Assembly: GCF_002205895.1 (NCBI RefSeq)
Contig: NZ_NJDE01000010.1
Span: 62,001 to 126,000, forward strand
Reading direction: 5' to 3'
DNA: 64,000 bases
From: Saccharibacillus sp. O23
GTDB taxonomy: Bacteria; Bacillota; Bacilli; Paenibacillales; Paenibacillaceae
Below, piece by piece: positions 9,447 through 17,561 of the stretch. Each line of letters starts with the position of its first letter. The first letter of the stretch is position 1. Under the pieces are notes generated by a model, which saw nothing but the letters and a program-made list of their open reading frames with translations, ran no database searches and was not told the DNA's origin. The position numbers and the translations under genes were made by a program.

Positions 9447-9474
9447 TTGCATTGATTCGATTCATTCCTATGAT
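9447..9474 (+). promoter_or_regulatory. Sigma-A-type promoter for the polysaccharide deacetylase gene
   Basis: TTGCAT (9447-9452), 16 bases, TATGAT (9469-9474). It predicts a start near 9481 and an untranslated leader of about 70 bases. It lies in the divergent region between the permease and the deacetylase. Confidence 0.5.
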
Positions 9475-9552
9475 AAAATAAAGTGATGACGGCGAGCAAT
9501 AGAAGTTCCAAACTCTTGCTCGGACTTCAATATAGAGAAACGGAGAGCGGAA

Positions 9553-11001
9553 ATGGAAACGACCTTGCTGATATGGCTATTTTACTTATCCTCTTTCTAT
9601 GCGTTCATCCCGGGGTTGATCAGCCGAATTTTCGGATTCCGGGCTTTCCGCAAGGGGAAAAGCGAGACGGAGTTTGCTCTCACGTTCGACGACGGACCGG
9701 ACCCGCGCTATACCGCGCAGCTGCTTGATCTGCTCCGACGTTACGAAGCGAAAGCGACCTTTTTTGTCGTGGGTTCCCATGCCGTGCAGCATCCCGAACT
9801 GCTTAAACGGATGCAGGCCGAAGGGCATGCGATCGGAATCCACAATTACGTGCACCGGGCGAACTGGTTGATGTGGCCGGGTTCGGTTCGCAAACAGGTA
9901 AACCGCACCAACGAAGTGATCGAGAACGTGACCGGCCAGAGGGCCGTTTATTATCGTCCGCCGTGGGGCATCGTCAATTTGTTCGATCTGGTGGGACGGC
10001 ACGAGCTGAAGCTGGTGCTTTGGTCGGGCATTTTCGGCGACTGGCGCCAACGTCTCGGCGAAGACCGGCTGCTCAAACGGATGCGGCGGAAAATGCGCGG
10101 CGGCGAGGTGCTGGTACTGCACGACTGCGGGGCCACGCTCGGCGCGAACGACAAAGCGCCGGAGAACATGCTGCGCGCGCTGGAACGTTTTTTGACGGAA
10201 GCTTACGATAAGGGGCTGAGCAGCGTGACGATCGAGAAGCTGATGGATTCTACGCAGAAAGCAAGCAAAGCGCAGCAGAAATCGTCGGGCCGCAAGCTGT
10301 CTCCGGCGAAACGTCTTCTGGTGCAGGGTTGGCTGCTGTACGAAAAAGCGTTCAAATTCGCGTTTCGGCTTCAAGAAGCGCATGACGCGCCGTTTTATCA
10401 TTTCCGTAAGGTCAAATATTCCGGGCAGCCTTTGCAGCTCGAAAACGGCGAACGGTTGACCAAAGGCGATCCCGTGCTCGAGCTGCATTTCGACAACAAA
10501 ATGCTGTTCGAGATGAGCAGCCGCTCGCGGTCCGCGATGCAGACGGCGATCTTGATGGTCCGCGAGACGGAGAGAAGCCTGCCCAAGATCGCGGAATACG
10601 TGCGTCAAGATCCGAGCCTGCGCGCCGCCAAAGGATTGTACGGCGTCAGCATGATCAATCGGGGGCCGCAGCAGTTCGGATTTCAAGTGCTCGATCTGCC
10701 GGAAGGCCTGTTCGCGCGCATGACCCGGTTCTATTTGAAAGTGCTGCTCAGCGTGCTGCATCCTTCCGGTACGGCAAGGCTCGGCGAACAAACGGAGATG
10801 CTGGTGCCCAAAGTGATGTTCATGCCGATGGACGTGCTGTTGAACCGCGACTTCAAAGACCATAAACGCGATAACCGCCGGCGCAAGACCGCGGGCGAAG
10901 CTTCGGCGTCGAAGTCGCAGACATCGACGGCCTCGGAGAATTCGTCCGCGTCGTCCGATCTGCCGGTAACGGAAAACGAAGCCGCCGGCGCGGTCACTTG
11001 A
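9553..11001 (+). CDS. Polysaccharide deacetylase family protein with a C-terminal extra domain
   Basis: A predicted NodB-type deacetylase acting on cell-wall or other polysaccharide at the outer membrane face, 482 aa. A membrane helix (about 3-25) precedes the NodB domain (about 38-230). Its motifs are all visible: TFDDGPDP (metal Asp), HNYVHR in the place of the H-x3-H metal site, RPPWG, LVLWSGIFGDW and VLHDCG. Residues 240-430 form a second domain of unknown role, reminiscent of the B. subtilis YkoP type. The last 45 residues are Ser/Ala-rich. ATG 9553 has SD GGAGAGCGG. It appears monocistronic, with its own promoter and terminator. Confidence 0.83.
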   Translation: METTLLIWLFYLSSFYAFIPGLISRIFGFRAFRKGKSETEFALTFDDGPDPRYTAQLLDLLRRYEAKATFFVVGSHAVQHPELLKRMQAEGHAIGIHNYVHRANWLMWPGSVRKQVNRTNEVIENVTGQRAVYYRPPWGIVNLFDLVGRHELKLVLWSGIFGDWRQRLGEDRLLKRMRRKMRGGEVLVLHDCGATLGANDKAPENMLRALERFLTEAYDKGLSSVTIEKLMDSTQKASKAQQKSSGRKLSPAKRLLVQGWLLYEKAFKFAFRLQEAHDAPFYHFRKVKYSGQPLQLENGERLTKGDPVLELHFDNKMLFEMSSRSRSAMQTAILMVRETERSLPKIAEYVRQDPSLRAAKGLYGVSMINRGPQQFGFQVLDLPEGLFARMTRFYLKVLLSVLHPSGTARLGEQTEMLVPKVMFMPMDVLLNRDFKDHKRDNRRRKTAGEASASKSQTSTASENSSASSDLPVTENEAAGAVT

Positions 11002-11056
11002 TCGATGCCGAATCCGATTCGAAGCGCCGAAAACGAAACGCGTCCGCGCGAACAGC

Positions 11057-11085
11057 AAGGGACGGCCGAGCGCCGTCCCTTTTTT
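11057..11085 (+). terminator. Intrinsic terminator after the deacetylase gene
   Basis: A 10-bp perfect stem (AAGGGACGGC with GCCGTCCCTT), a 5-base loop and a T run. Confidence 0.9.
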
Positions 11086-11114
11086 CGTGCGCTTGGTCGC
11101 TGCCTGCCGGAAAG

Positions 11115-11153
11115 CAAAAAAACAAGCCCGGAGATTTCGATCTCCGGGCTTGT
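11115..11153 (-). terminator. Intrinsic terminator after ilvD
   Basis: Read on the minus strand: a 14-bp perfect stem (11140-11153 with 11122-11135) around a four-base loop, followed by a seven-T run. It lies 37 bases beyond the ilvD stop, back to back with the deacetylase terminator. Confidence 0.92.
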
Positions 11154-11189
11154 TGCCGTATACGGAGCATGCGCGGCGTATAAGACGAA

Positions 11190-12878
11190 TCAGATTTTCA
11201 TGATGCCGCCCATGCTGGCGTTGGTGACCAGCTTGGAGTAGCGGGCGAGGTAACCGGTTTTGACTTTCGGTTCGAAGCCTTTCCAGTTCGCGCGGCGAGC
11301 TGCGAATTCTTCGTCGCTGATCTCCAATTGGATGGTGCGTTCGTTCAAGTCGAGTTCGATCATGTCGCCGTCTTCGACGAACGCGATCGGTCCGCCTTCG
11401 GCGGCTTCCGGCGAGATGTGGCCGATGCTGATGCCGCGGGACGCGCCCGAGAAGCGGCCGTCGGTGATCAAGCCGACTTTGGCGCCGAGACCCATGCCGA
11501 CGATCTGAGAAGTCGGAGCGAGCATTTCCGGCATGCCGGGTCCGCCTTTCGGTCCTTCGTAACGGATGACCACGACGTGGCCTTCTTGGATCTTGCCTTT
11601 GGCGATGCCTTCCAGCGCTTCTTCTTGGGAGTCGAAGCAGATGGCCGGACCTCTGTGGTAGCCGCCGACCGAAGGATCGACCGCGCCGACCTTGATGATC
11701 GCGCCTTCCGGAGCCAAGTTGCCGAAGAGAACGGCCAGACCGCCGCGTTCGGAATGCGGGTTGTCGATCTTATGGATGACTTCGGTATTCTGGATTTCTT
11801 GACCTTCGACGTTCTCGCGGATCGTTTTGCCCGTTACCGTGATCCGGTCGGCGTGCAGCGCGCCCGGTTTCTTGAGCAGCTCGTTCAGCACGGCGCTGAC
11901 GCCGCCCGCGTTATGCACGTCTTCGATATGCCAGTCGGACGCCGGAGCCAGCTTCGCGAGGTGAGGCACGCGGTTGGCGACTTCGTTGATGCGTTCGATC
12001 GGATATTCGATGCCCGCTTCTTGAGCCAGAGCGAGGGTATGCAGAACCGTATTGGTCGAACCGCCCATCGCCATGTCCAGCGCGAACGCGTTGTCGATCG
12101 CTTCGACGGTCACGATATCGCGCGGCTTCAGATCGAGCTTGATCAGTTCCATCAGCTGCGTCGCGGACTGGCGAACGAAGTCGCGGCGTTCCGGAGCGAC
12201 CGCGAGGATGGTGCCGTTGCCCGGCATCGCGAGACCCAGCGCTTCGGCCAGGCAGTTCATCGAGTTGGCGGTGAACATGCCGGAACACGAACCGCAGGTC
12301 GGACAACCGAATTGTTCGAGTTCGAGCAGCGTCTGATCGTCGATCTTGCCGACTTGGTGCGCGCCTACGCCTTCGAAGACGGAAGTCAGGGAGATGGAGC
12401 GGCCGTTCTTGTCTTTGCCGGCTTTCATCGGTCCGCCGCTGACGAACACGGTCGGGATATTGACGCGGAGCGCGCCCATGAGCATGCCCGGCGTGATCTT
12501 GTCGCAGTTCGGGATGCAGACCATGCCGTCGAACCAGTGCGCGGAAACGACCGTTTCCAGCGAGTCGGCGATGATCTCGCGGCTCGGCAGGGAATAACGC
12601 ATGCCGATGTGGCCCATCGCGATGCCGTCGTCGACGCCGATGGTGTTGAATTCGAACGGCACGCCGCCGGCTTCGCGGATCGCTTCTTTGACGATCTTGC
12701 CGAATTCCTGCAAGTGAACATGGCCGGGAACGATATCGATGTAAGAGTTGCAGACCGCGATGAACGGTTTGCCGAAATCTTCTTCTTTGACTCCGGCTGC
12801 GCGCAGCAAGCTGCGGTGCGGTGCGCGGTCGAATCCTTTTTTGATCATATCGGAACGCATTTTCTTCGGTGCCACCAT
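11190..12878 (-). CDS. ilvD: Dihydroxy-acid dehydratase
   Basis: IlvD dehydrates 2,3-dihydroxy-isovalerate and -methylvalerate, the third step of valine and isoleucine synthesis. The 562-aa length is normal for the iron-sulfur IlvD/Edd family. Cluster cysteines are visible in [10 protein letters not shown] and [20 protein letters not shown], and the active-site serine region in [13 protein letters not shown] 12878 has SD AGGGGGA. No other ilv/leu genes are adjacent, so this copy is separate from the usual operon. I saw no T-box or clear CodY site in the AT-rich leader. It ends at a strong terminator. Confidence 0.96.
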   Translation of the reverse strand: MVAPKKMRSDMIKKGFDRAPHRSLLRAAGVKEEDFGKPFIAVCNSYIDIVPGHVHLQEFGKIVKEAIREAGGVPFEFNTIGVDDGIAMGHIGMRYSLPSREIIADSLETVVSAHWFDGMVCIPNCDKITPGMLMGALRVNIPTVFVSGGPMKAGKDKNGRSISLTSVFEGVGAHQVGKIDDQTLLELEQFGCPTCGSCSGMFTANSMNCLAEALGLAMPGNGTILAVAPERRDFVRQSATQLMELIKLDLKPRDIVTVEAIDNAFALDMAMGGSTNTVLHTLALAQEAGIEYPIERINEVANRVPHLAKLAPASDWHIEDVHNAGGVSAVLNELLKKPGALHADRITVTGKTIRENVEGQEIQNTEVIHKIDNPHSERGGLAVLFGNLAPEGAIIKVGAVDPSVGGYHRGPAICFDSQEEALEGIAKGKIQEGHVVVIRYEGPKGGPGMPEMLAPTSQIVGMGLGAKVGLITDGRFSGASRGISIGHISPEAAEGGPIAFVEDGDMIELDLNERTIQLEISDEEFAARRANWKGFEPKVKTGYLARYSKLVTNASMGGIMKI

Positions 12879-13012
12879 GATGACTCTTCCCCCTAGGACA
12901 GATGATTTAAAAGTTTTGCTTTAGCGCGGTTAACGAGCAAAGCAAGGATTTGAACAAAAATAAAGAGTGGAACTAAATTTCTAAACAGTCTAACACAAGC
13001 CGTTACTTTTTT
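12879..13012. other. AT-rich ilvD leader, no recognised element
   Basis: About 130 bases between ilvD and the inverted-repeat element are noticeably more AT-rich than the genes. They probably carry the ilvD promoter, but no convincing -35/-10 pair, T-box or other riboswitch could be recognised. Confidence 0.5.
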
Positions 13013-13178
13013 CTAGGGCGTGTACGCAAACTTCGAACGAAGCAGATTTAGACGAATTCTTGTTCTCGACAAGGAAGGGTTCCGAAAGCGTGCCGGGGCA
13101 CGTCGAGGGGCACTGACGTCGTGGAGGGCGAAAAGGCGGCTAAAGATGCACGTCGTTAAGTTTGCGTACGCGGCCTAG
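13013..13178. mobile_element. MITE-like element with 21-bp terminal inverted repeats
   Basis: The left end (13013-13033) and right end (13158-13178) are inverted repeats matching at 19 of 21 positions, both starting CTAGG and ending in GTACGCAAACTT. Both outer ends contain TA, as expected for mariner/IS630-type insertion. The 166-bp unit has no ORF, and its interior is partly self-complementary (for example GTGCCGGGGCAC). This fits a miniature inverted-repeat transposable element. No second copy was noticed in the window, so mobility is inferred. Confidence 0.6.
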
Positions 13179-13230
13179 CATAGTCGCAAAAACACAAGCA
13201 AGCACCTTAACGATAAGGGTGAGCGCACGA

Positions 13231-13297
13231 AAAAACGCGCCTAAGCGAAGAAGTCGAATACGCTTGAAAAGTCGTTTCGGCTCCTTCGCTTGGCGCG
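13231..13297 (-). terminator. Terminator of the KGG-repeat gene
   Basis: Read on the minus strand: a stem of about 14 bp (13284-13297 with 13236-13250, one bulge) with an approximately 33-base loop, followed by a T run (plus-strand A run 13231-13235). It lies about 50 bases past the KGG gene stop. Confidence 0.75.
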
Positions 13298-13343
13298 CGC
13301 GATAGAAAAGAATGCAGATTGAGGAAACGGTACGGCAGCCGGA

Positions 13344-13595
13344 TTACTTCTGGCCGCCTTTACGTCCGATTTCCCGATAGAAATCTTTGTCGTGGGAATT
13401 GGAAGTCGCTTCTCCGCCTTTGCGTCCGATCTCTTGGTAGAACTCTCGGCTGTGCGACTTGGCCGTCGCTTTGCCGCCCTTGCGTCCGATCTCTTGGTAA
13501 AACTCCCGACTGTGTTTTTTCGCCGTAGCTTCGCCGCCCATACGACCGGCTTCTTCGCGACTCATCTTCTTGTTGCCCGACTGACTGTTTGCCAT
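13344..13595 (-). CDS. KGG-repeat general stress protein (GsiB/YciG-like)
   Basis: A small hydrophilic protein of 83 aa made almost wholly of four tandem KGG-type repeats (GRMGGEATAKKHSREFYQEI-like units, ending GRKGG). This pattern is seen in B. subtilis GsiB, Neurospora Con-10 and E. coli YciG, which are desiccation- or stress-related hydrophilins. The repeats are also near-identical in DNA. ATG 13595 is chosen because GAGGAG sits 8 bases upstream; the GTG 9 bases before it overlaps that SD. A sigma-B-like promoter lies upstream, which fits a general stress gene. Exact biochemical role unknown. Confidence 0.85.
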   Translation of the reverse strand: MANSQSGNKKMSREEAGRMGGEATAKKHSREFYQEIGRKGGKATAKSHSREFYQEIGRKGGEATSNSHDKDFYREIGRKGGQK

Positions 13596-13640
13596 CTCAA
13601 TCACTCCTCAGTAGTTGTTATTGCCGCGTGCACCATCTAT

Positions 13641-13666
13641 TTACCACCGCCATTTTCCGATGAAAC
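13641..13666 (-). promoter_or_regulatory. Possible sigma-B promoter of the KGG gene
   Basis: On the minus strand GTTTCA (13661-13666), 14 bases, TGGTAA (13641-13646) matches the sigma-B pattern GTTTAA-N12-15-GGGTAT at 5/6 and 4/6. It would give a leader of about 40 bases. GsiB-type genes are classic sigma-B targets, which supports this otherwise moderate match. Confidence 0.35.
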
Positions 13667-13838
13667 GCCGAGCAAGCTCAAAAAAACCCTGCTTTGATAG
13701 GTTTTCTTTCCAAATCCTTGCAGCGGCGCGGGTTGAGGTTTTTTTTGTTTTGCGTAAATTTTTGCCGATCAAGCTTCCTTTGCAGGCCGATCCGGCCCGA
13801 ACGCAGGCTTCGCGAGCGCAGCCGTTATCCGGAATGCT

Positions 13839-13867
13839 TTGCCGGGCGAAGAACGTTTCTTTATAAT
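13839..13867 (+). promoter_or_regulatory. Sigma-A promoter for the alpha/beta hydrolase gene
   Basis: TTGCCG (13839-13844), 17 bases, TATAAT (13862-13867). The start codon is 37 bases after the -10, with a strong SD between. Confidence 0.7.
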
Positions 13868-13903
13868 GAGACGGGGAAAGTTATCTTGGAGGAGGAAGTT
13901 GTT

Positions 13904-14755
13904 ATGTTGACAGGAACGAGATCGCCGATCCGTCCGTTCGAGGGCGGAAGGCGAAGAGGGCGCGGAGGCGGCGAAAAAAAACCGCGCCGCACGGGCCGTC
14001 TGATCCTGCTGATCGTGTCGGCGATTTTGCTCGTGCTGCTGGCGGCTGCCGTGTATTACGTCAGCACCCCTTATAAACCGTCCGCCGAAGCGGAAGCGGC
14101 CATGAAAAGCGATCAGAGCGTTGCCGTCTCGCAGACGGACGATTGGATCGAATTCGAGCCGCTCGCGGCTTCGGGAGCGGCGAACGCGGCGAAGCAGCCG
14201 GGCGTGATCTTCTATCCGGGAGGCCGGGTGAAACCGGAGGCTTACGCGGTCTTCGCTCGCGACTTGGCCGAGACGGGCCGTCACGTATTCGTGATCAAGA
14301 TGCCGTTCAATTTCGCGTTCTTGGGTCAAAACGAAGCGGAAAACGTGTATAAAAAGTATCCGGACGAATCATTCGTGCTCGGCGGCCATTCGCTCGGCGG
14401 ACCGTTCGCGGCGCGCTTCGCCGCTGCTCATCCCGATCAGGTCGCGGGGATCTTCTTCTTGGCTTCCTACGCGGAGAGCAAAGGCGATCTGAGCCGAGCG
14501 AAGATTCCCGCGCTGTCGATCACCGCTTCGAACGATAAGGTCTTGAACAAAGACAGCTACGAAAAAGGCCGGGCGTATCTGCCGAAAGACGCGCGATACG
14601 AAGTCATCGAAGGCGGCAACCACGGCCAATTCGGCAGTTACGGCCAGCAGGGCAAAGACGGCAAAGCGACTTTGTCGGGCGCCGAGCAGCGCAAGCAGAC
14701 GGTATCGTTGATCTCGGCGTGGCTGGATGCTTTCCCGGCAGCTTCCGGGAAATGA
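13904..14755 (+). CDS. Membrane-anchored alpha/beta hydrolase
   Basis: A predicted serine hydrolase of 283 aa. A basic N-terminus (RRRGRGGGEKKPRRTGR) leads into one membrane helix (about 32-52). The extracellular alpha/beta hydrolase domain follows. The nucleophile elbow GGHSLGG, an acid in ITASNDKVL and a histidine in GGNHGQFG can form the catalytic triad. It resembles small Bacillota alpha/beta hydrolases (Abhydrolase_5 type); substrate unknown. ATG 13904 follows SD GGAGGAGGAAG and a clear promoter. A HAD-family gene starts 49 bases after its stop and may be co-transcribed. Confidence 0.82.
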   Translation: MLTGTRSPIRPFEGGRRRGRGGGEKKPRRTGRLILLIVSAILLVLLAAAVYYVSTPYKPSAEAEAAMKSDQSVAVSQTDDWIEFEPLAASGAANAAKQPGVIFYPGGRVKPEAYAVFARDLAETGRHVFVIKMPFNFAFLGQNEAENVYKKYPDESFVLGGHSLGGPFAARFAAAHPDQVAGIFFLASYAESKGDLSRAKIPALSITASNDKVLNKDSYEKGRAYLPKDARYEVIEGGNHGQFGSYGQQGKDGKATLSGAEQRKQTVSLISAWLDAFPAASGK

Positions 14756-14804
14756 AGCGTTCGGTTCGAAATCCGGTCATGATCGAAAAAGGAGGCGGAG
14801 CGCC

Positions 14805-15578
14805 ATGCCGGGCCTGATATTCGAAGGCCGCACTTATGCTTGCGAAGCGATCGTGTTCGACAAAGACGGCACTTTGTTCGATTTTCTGGAGCTGTGGGGC
14901 GGCTGGGCCGACGAGCTGCTTCGGCGAATCGAAGCCGAGCTGTCGAATATCGGCGCAAGCTGGACCCCGGGGGTCGAGCTTGCGCTGGGCGTTAAGCTCG
15001 GGGTCGACGGAAGCATCGTCGACTACGACCGCGCCGGGCCGCTGGCGCTGGCGACCGTCGAAGAGATGACGGGCGCTCTCGCCTGGCAGCTCTATGCGGC
15101 CAGGCTGCCCTGGCACGAGAGCGTGGACGCGGTGCGCCGCTCGGCGCGCGCCGCGGAGGAGCGGTTGAACGGCGGGCGGCGGATCAGGCCGCTGCCGGGT
15201 CTGGCGCGCCTGCTGGAAGAGGCGCGCGGCGCAGGCGTCAAGCTTGCGGTGGCGACGTCGGACTCGACGGCGTCCGCCGAGAAGCATCTGCGCTCGGCCG
15301 GGCTGGACGGCCTGTTCGCGGCCGTGTGCGGGCGCGATCTCGTGCGCGAAGGCAAGCCCGCGCCGGATCTTGCGCTGGAAGCCTGCCGCCGGCTGGGCGT
15401 CCTGCCGGCGCGAACGATCGTGATCGGCGACGGCGGCGCCGATCTGGAGATGGCCCGGCGAGCGGGAGCCGCGCTCGCGATCGGCATCGCGGCGGGCGGC
15501 GGACCGCGCGGGCATCTGGAGTCCGCCGACTTCGTGATCGGCGGATACGAAGAGCTGCAAGTCGGCGCCGGTTCGTAA
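14805..15578 (+). CDS. HAD family hydrolase (phosphoglycolate phosphatase-like)
   Basis: A HAD phosphatase of 257 aa. Motif I is FDKDGTLFD, motif II is VATSDST, the motif III lysine is in GKPAPD, and motif IV is VIGDGGADLEMA, so all catalytic residues are present. The helical cap between motifs I and II places it near the Gph/beta-phosphoglucomutase group. Substrate cannot be told. ATG 14805 has SD AAAGGAGG. Base composition is locally higher in GC than its neighbours and it uses AGG arginine codons that are rare around it, a mild hint of a different history. The sirtuin gene follows after 104 bases. Confidence 0.85.
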   Translation: MPGLIFEGRTYACEAIVFDKDGTLFDFLELWGGWADELLRRIEAELSNIGASWTPGVELALGVKLGVDGSIVDYDRAGPLALATVEEMTGALAWQLYAARLPWHESVDAVRRSARAAEERLNGGRRIRPLPGLARLLEEARGAGVKLAVATSDSTASAEKHLRSAGLDGLFAAVCGRDLVREGKPAPDLALEACRRLGVLPARTIVIGDGGADLEMARRAGAALAIGIAAGGGPRGHLESADFVIGGYEELQVGAGS

Positions 15579-15682
15579 CTTCGACGCGTCGGGATTACGA
15601 ACGACGCAGGCGGCGAAGCCGGCCGGAACGTCCCGGCGGCTCTGCCGGTTGAACAAGCCTGTTAAGCGAAGGAGGAGCAAAC

Positions 15683-16435
15683 ATGGCGAAAGATCAAGCG
15701 GAAGTGTTGGCGGAGTGGATCGAAGAAGCCCGCCGTATCGTGTTTTTCGGCGGCGCGGGAACGTCGACGGAAAGCGGAATTCCCGATTTTCGCTCGGCCG
15801 GAGGGCTGTACGAAAGCGGGCAGGACGAGTTTCCTTATCCGCCCGAAGAGATGTTGAGCCGGGACTTTTTCTATCGAAAACCCGAGACGTTCTATCGGTT
15901 CTACCGCCGGAAGATGCTGTACCCCGATGCGCGGCCCAATCCGATGCATCTGCTGTTGGCGGAGCTCGAAGAACGCGGCAAGCTGAACGCCGTCATTACG
16001 CAGAACATCGACGGCCTGCATCAGAAAGCGGGCAGCCGCCGCGTGCTCGAAGTGCACGGTTCGGTGCTGCGGAATACCTGCACCGATTGCGGAGCCCGGT
16101 ACGGACCGGAGATCGTAAGCGGCAGCGAAGGCATTCCGCGCTGCCCCGTCTGCGGGGGAGCGATCAAGCCCGACGTCGTCTTGTACGGCGAGATGCTGGA
16201 TTCGTCCGTACTGGAAGCGTCGGTGCGCGCGATCGAAGAAGCCGATTTGATGTTGGTCGGCGGCACGTCGCTCACCGTACAGCCGGCCGCCAGCCTGGTC
16301 GGCATGTTCGAAGGCGGACGTCTGGCGCTGCTCAACCGTACGCCGACGCCTTACGACAGTCATGCCGATCTGCTGATCACCGAACCGATGGGCGCCGTCG
16401 CCGATCGGGTTCGCCGTCTGCTGGGTCCGAGTTGA
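15683..16435 (+). CDS. NAD-dependent protein deacylase (sirtuin)
   Basis: A Sir2-family deacylase that removes acyl groups from lysines using NAD+, 250 aa. The Rossmann motif reads GAGTSTESGIPDFRS, the NAD/ribose motif TQNIDGLHQKAG, and the catalytic His is in EVHGSVLRN. A zinc site is formed by CTDC and CPVC. The GTSLTVQPAASLV block is conserved. It corresponds to B. subtilis SrtN and E. coli CobB. ATG 15683 has SD GGAGGAG. It is downstream of a HAD gene and upstream of an aldo/keto reductase that has its own promoter. Confidence 0.94.
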   Translation: MAKDQAEVLAEWIEEARRIVFFGGAGTSTESGIPDFRSAGGLYESGQDEFPYPPEEMLSRDFFYRKPETFYRFYRRKMLYPDARPNPMHLLLAELEERGKLNAVITQNIDGLHQKAGSRRVLEVHGSVLRNTCTDCGARYGPEIVSGSEGIPRCPVCGGAIKPDVVLYGEMLDSSVLEASVRAIEEADLMLVGGTSLTVQPAASLVGMFEGGRLALLNRTPTPYDSHADLLITEPMGAVADRVRRLLGPS

Positions 16436-16478
16436 GGCGTTCTTCCGCCCGCATCCGCGGCAGAAGGATCAAAAAAAC

Positions 16479-16493
16479 ATGTAATCGTTTTCT
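16479..16493 (+). promoter_or_regulatory. CcpA cre site, full consensus match
   Basis: ATGTAATCGTTTTCT matches the cre consensus WTGNAANCGNWNNCW at every defined position. Its last base is the first base of the -35 element of the next promoter, an arrangement expected for catabolite repression of the aldo/keto reductase gene. Confidence 0.7.
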
Positions 16494-16521
16494 TGCCAAT
16501 CGGCAACCCCGGCGCTAAGAT
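16493..16521 (+). promoter_or_regulatory. Sigma-A promoter for the aldo/keto reductase gene
   Basis: TTGCCA (16493-16498), 17 bases, TAAGAT (16516-16521). The start codon at 16557 leaves a leader of about 30 bases. The cre site abuts the -35. Confidence 0.6.
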
Positions 16522-16556
16522 GGAAGCAAGCTTGAAACGAAAGGATGGAGACAGCG

Positions 16557-17561
16557 ATGGAATACAAGGCAAGCGAAGAACGCTACGACCGGATGAAATA
16601 CAACCGCAGCGGCCGCTCGGGACTGAAACTTCCGGCGGTGTCGCTCGGACTTTGGCATAATTTCGGCGGCGTCGACGCCTACGAAAACGGTCGAAGCATC
16701 GTGCGCCGCGCTTTCGATCTCGGCATTACGCATTTCGACTTGGCGAACAACTACGGTCCGCCGCCCGGTTCGGCCGAAGAAATGTTCGGGCGGATGCTGG
16801 CGACCGACCTCAAGGCTTACCGCGACGAGCTGATCGTCTCGACCAAAGCCGGCTATTATATGTGGCCCGGCCCTTACGGCGAATGGGGTTCGCGCAAATA
16901 CCTCGTTTCGAGCCTCGATCAGAGCCTTAAGCGTCTGGGGCTGGATTACGTGGATATCTTTTATCACCATCGTCCGGACCCGGACACGCCGCTCGAAGAA
17001 ACGATGGCGGCGCTCGACCATATCGTGCGTTCGGGCAAAGCGCTGTACATAGGCGTGTCCAACTATTCGGCGGAACAGACCCGCGAAGCGATCGCCATCC
17101 TCAAAGATCTCGGCACGCCGCTGACGATTCATCAGCCGAGCTATTCGATGATGAACCGCTGGATCGAACACGGCCTTCAGGACGTGCTGGACGAAAGCGG
17201 CGTCGGCAGCATCGCGTTCAGCCCGCTGGCTCAAGGCCTGCTGACGAACAAGTATCTGAACGGCATTCCGGAAGATTCCCGGGCGGCCAGCAATTCTCCG
17301 TTCTTGAACCAGAATCAGATCACGCCGGAAGCGATGCGCAAAGTGCGGGCGCTGAACCAGATGGCCGTTGCCCGCGGGCAAAGCTTGGCGCAGTTCGCGC
17401 TCGCTTGGGTCCTGCGCCGCGAACGCGTGACTTCCGTGCTGATCGGCGCAAGCCGCGTCTCGCAGATCGAAGAGAACATCGATACGCTGAATCAGTTGGA
17501 GTTCTCCGGCGAAGAGTTGGAACGGATCGAGAAAATCCTGAAGACCGAGAGCGAACAGTAA
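16557..17561 (+). CDS. Aldo/keto reductase, L-glyceraldehyde 3-phosphate reductase type (YghZ-like)
   Basis: An NADPH-dependent aldo/keto reductase of 334 aa, very close in sequence pattern to E. coli YghZ/Gpr, which detoxifies L-glyceraldehyde 3-phosphate and methylglyoxal. Shared blocks include LPAVSLGLWHNFG, THFDLANNYGPPPGSAEE, STKAGYYMWPGPYGEWGSRK and the C-terminal cofactor motif TSVLIGASRVSQIEEN. The catalytic Asp and Tyr lie in FDLANNY, the Lys in STKAGY, and the His in FYHHRP. ATG 16557 is preferred over 16545, which lies inside the SD AAAGGATGGAG and would add four residues not needed for alignment. A cre site suggests repression on preferred sugars. Confidence 0.93.
   Translation: MEYKASEERYDRMKYNRSGRSGLKLPAVSLGLWHNFGGVDAYENGRSIVRRAFDLGITHFDLANNYGPPPGSAEEMFGRMLATDLKAYRDELIVSTKAGYYMWPGPYGEWGSRKYLVSSLDQSLKRLGLDYVDIFYHHRPDPDTPLEETMAALDHIVRSGKALYIGVSNYSAEQTREAIAILKDLGTPLTIHQPSYSMMNRWIEHGLQDVLDESGVGSIAFSPLAQGLLTNKYLNGIPEDSRAASNSPFLNQNQITPEAMRKVRALNQMAVARGQSLAQFALAWVLRRERVTSVLIGASRVSQIEENIDTLNQLEFSGEELERIEKILKTESEQ

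Noticed and set aside
12879-13012. Possible T-box or other riboswitch upstream of ilvD
   Set aside because: No T-box antiterminator motif (GGGTGGNACCGCG) and no other known conserved core was found.
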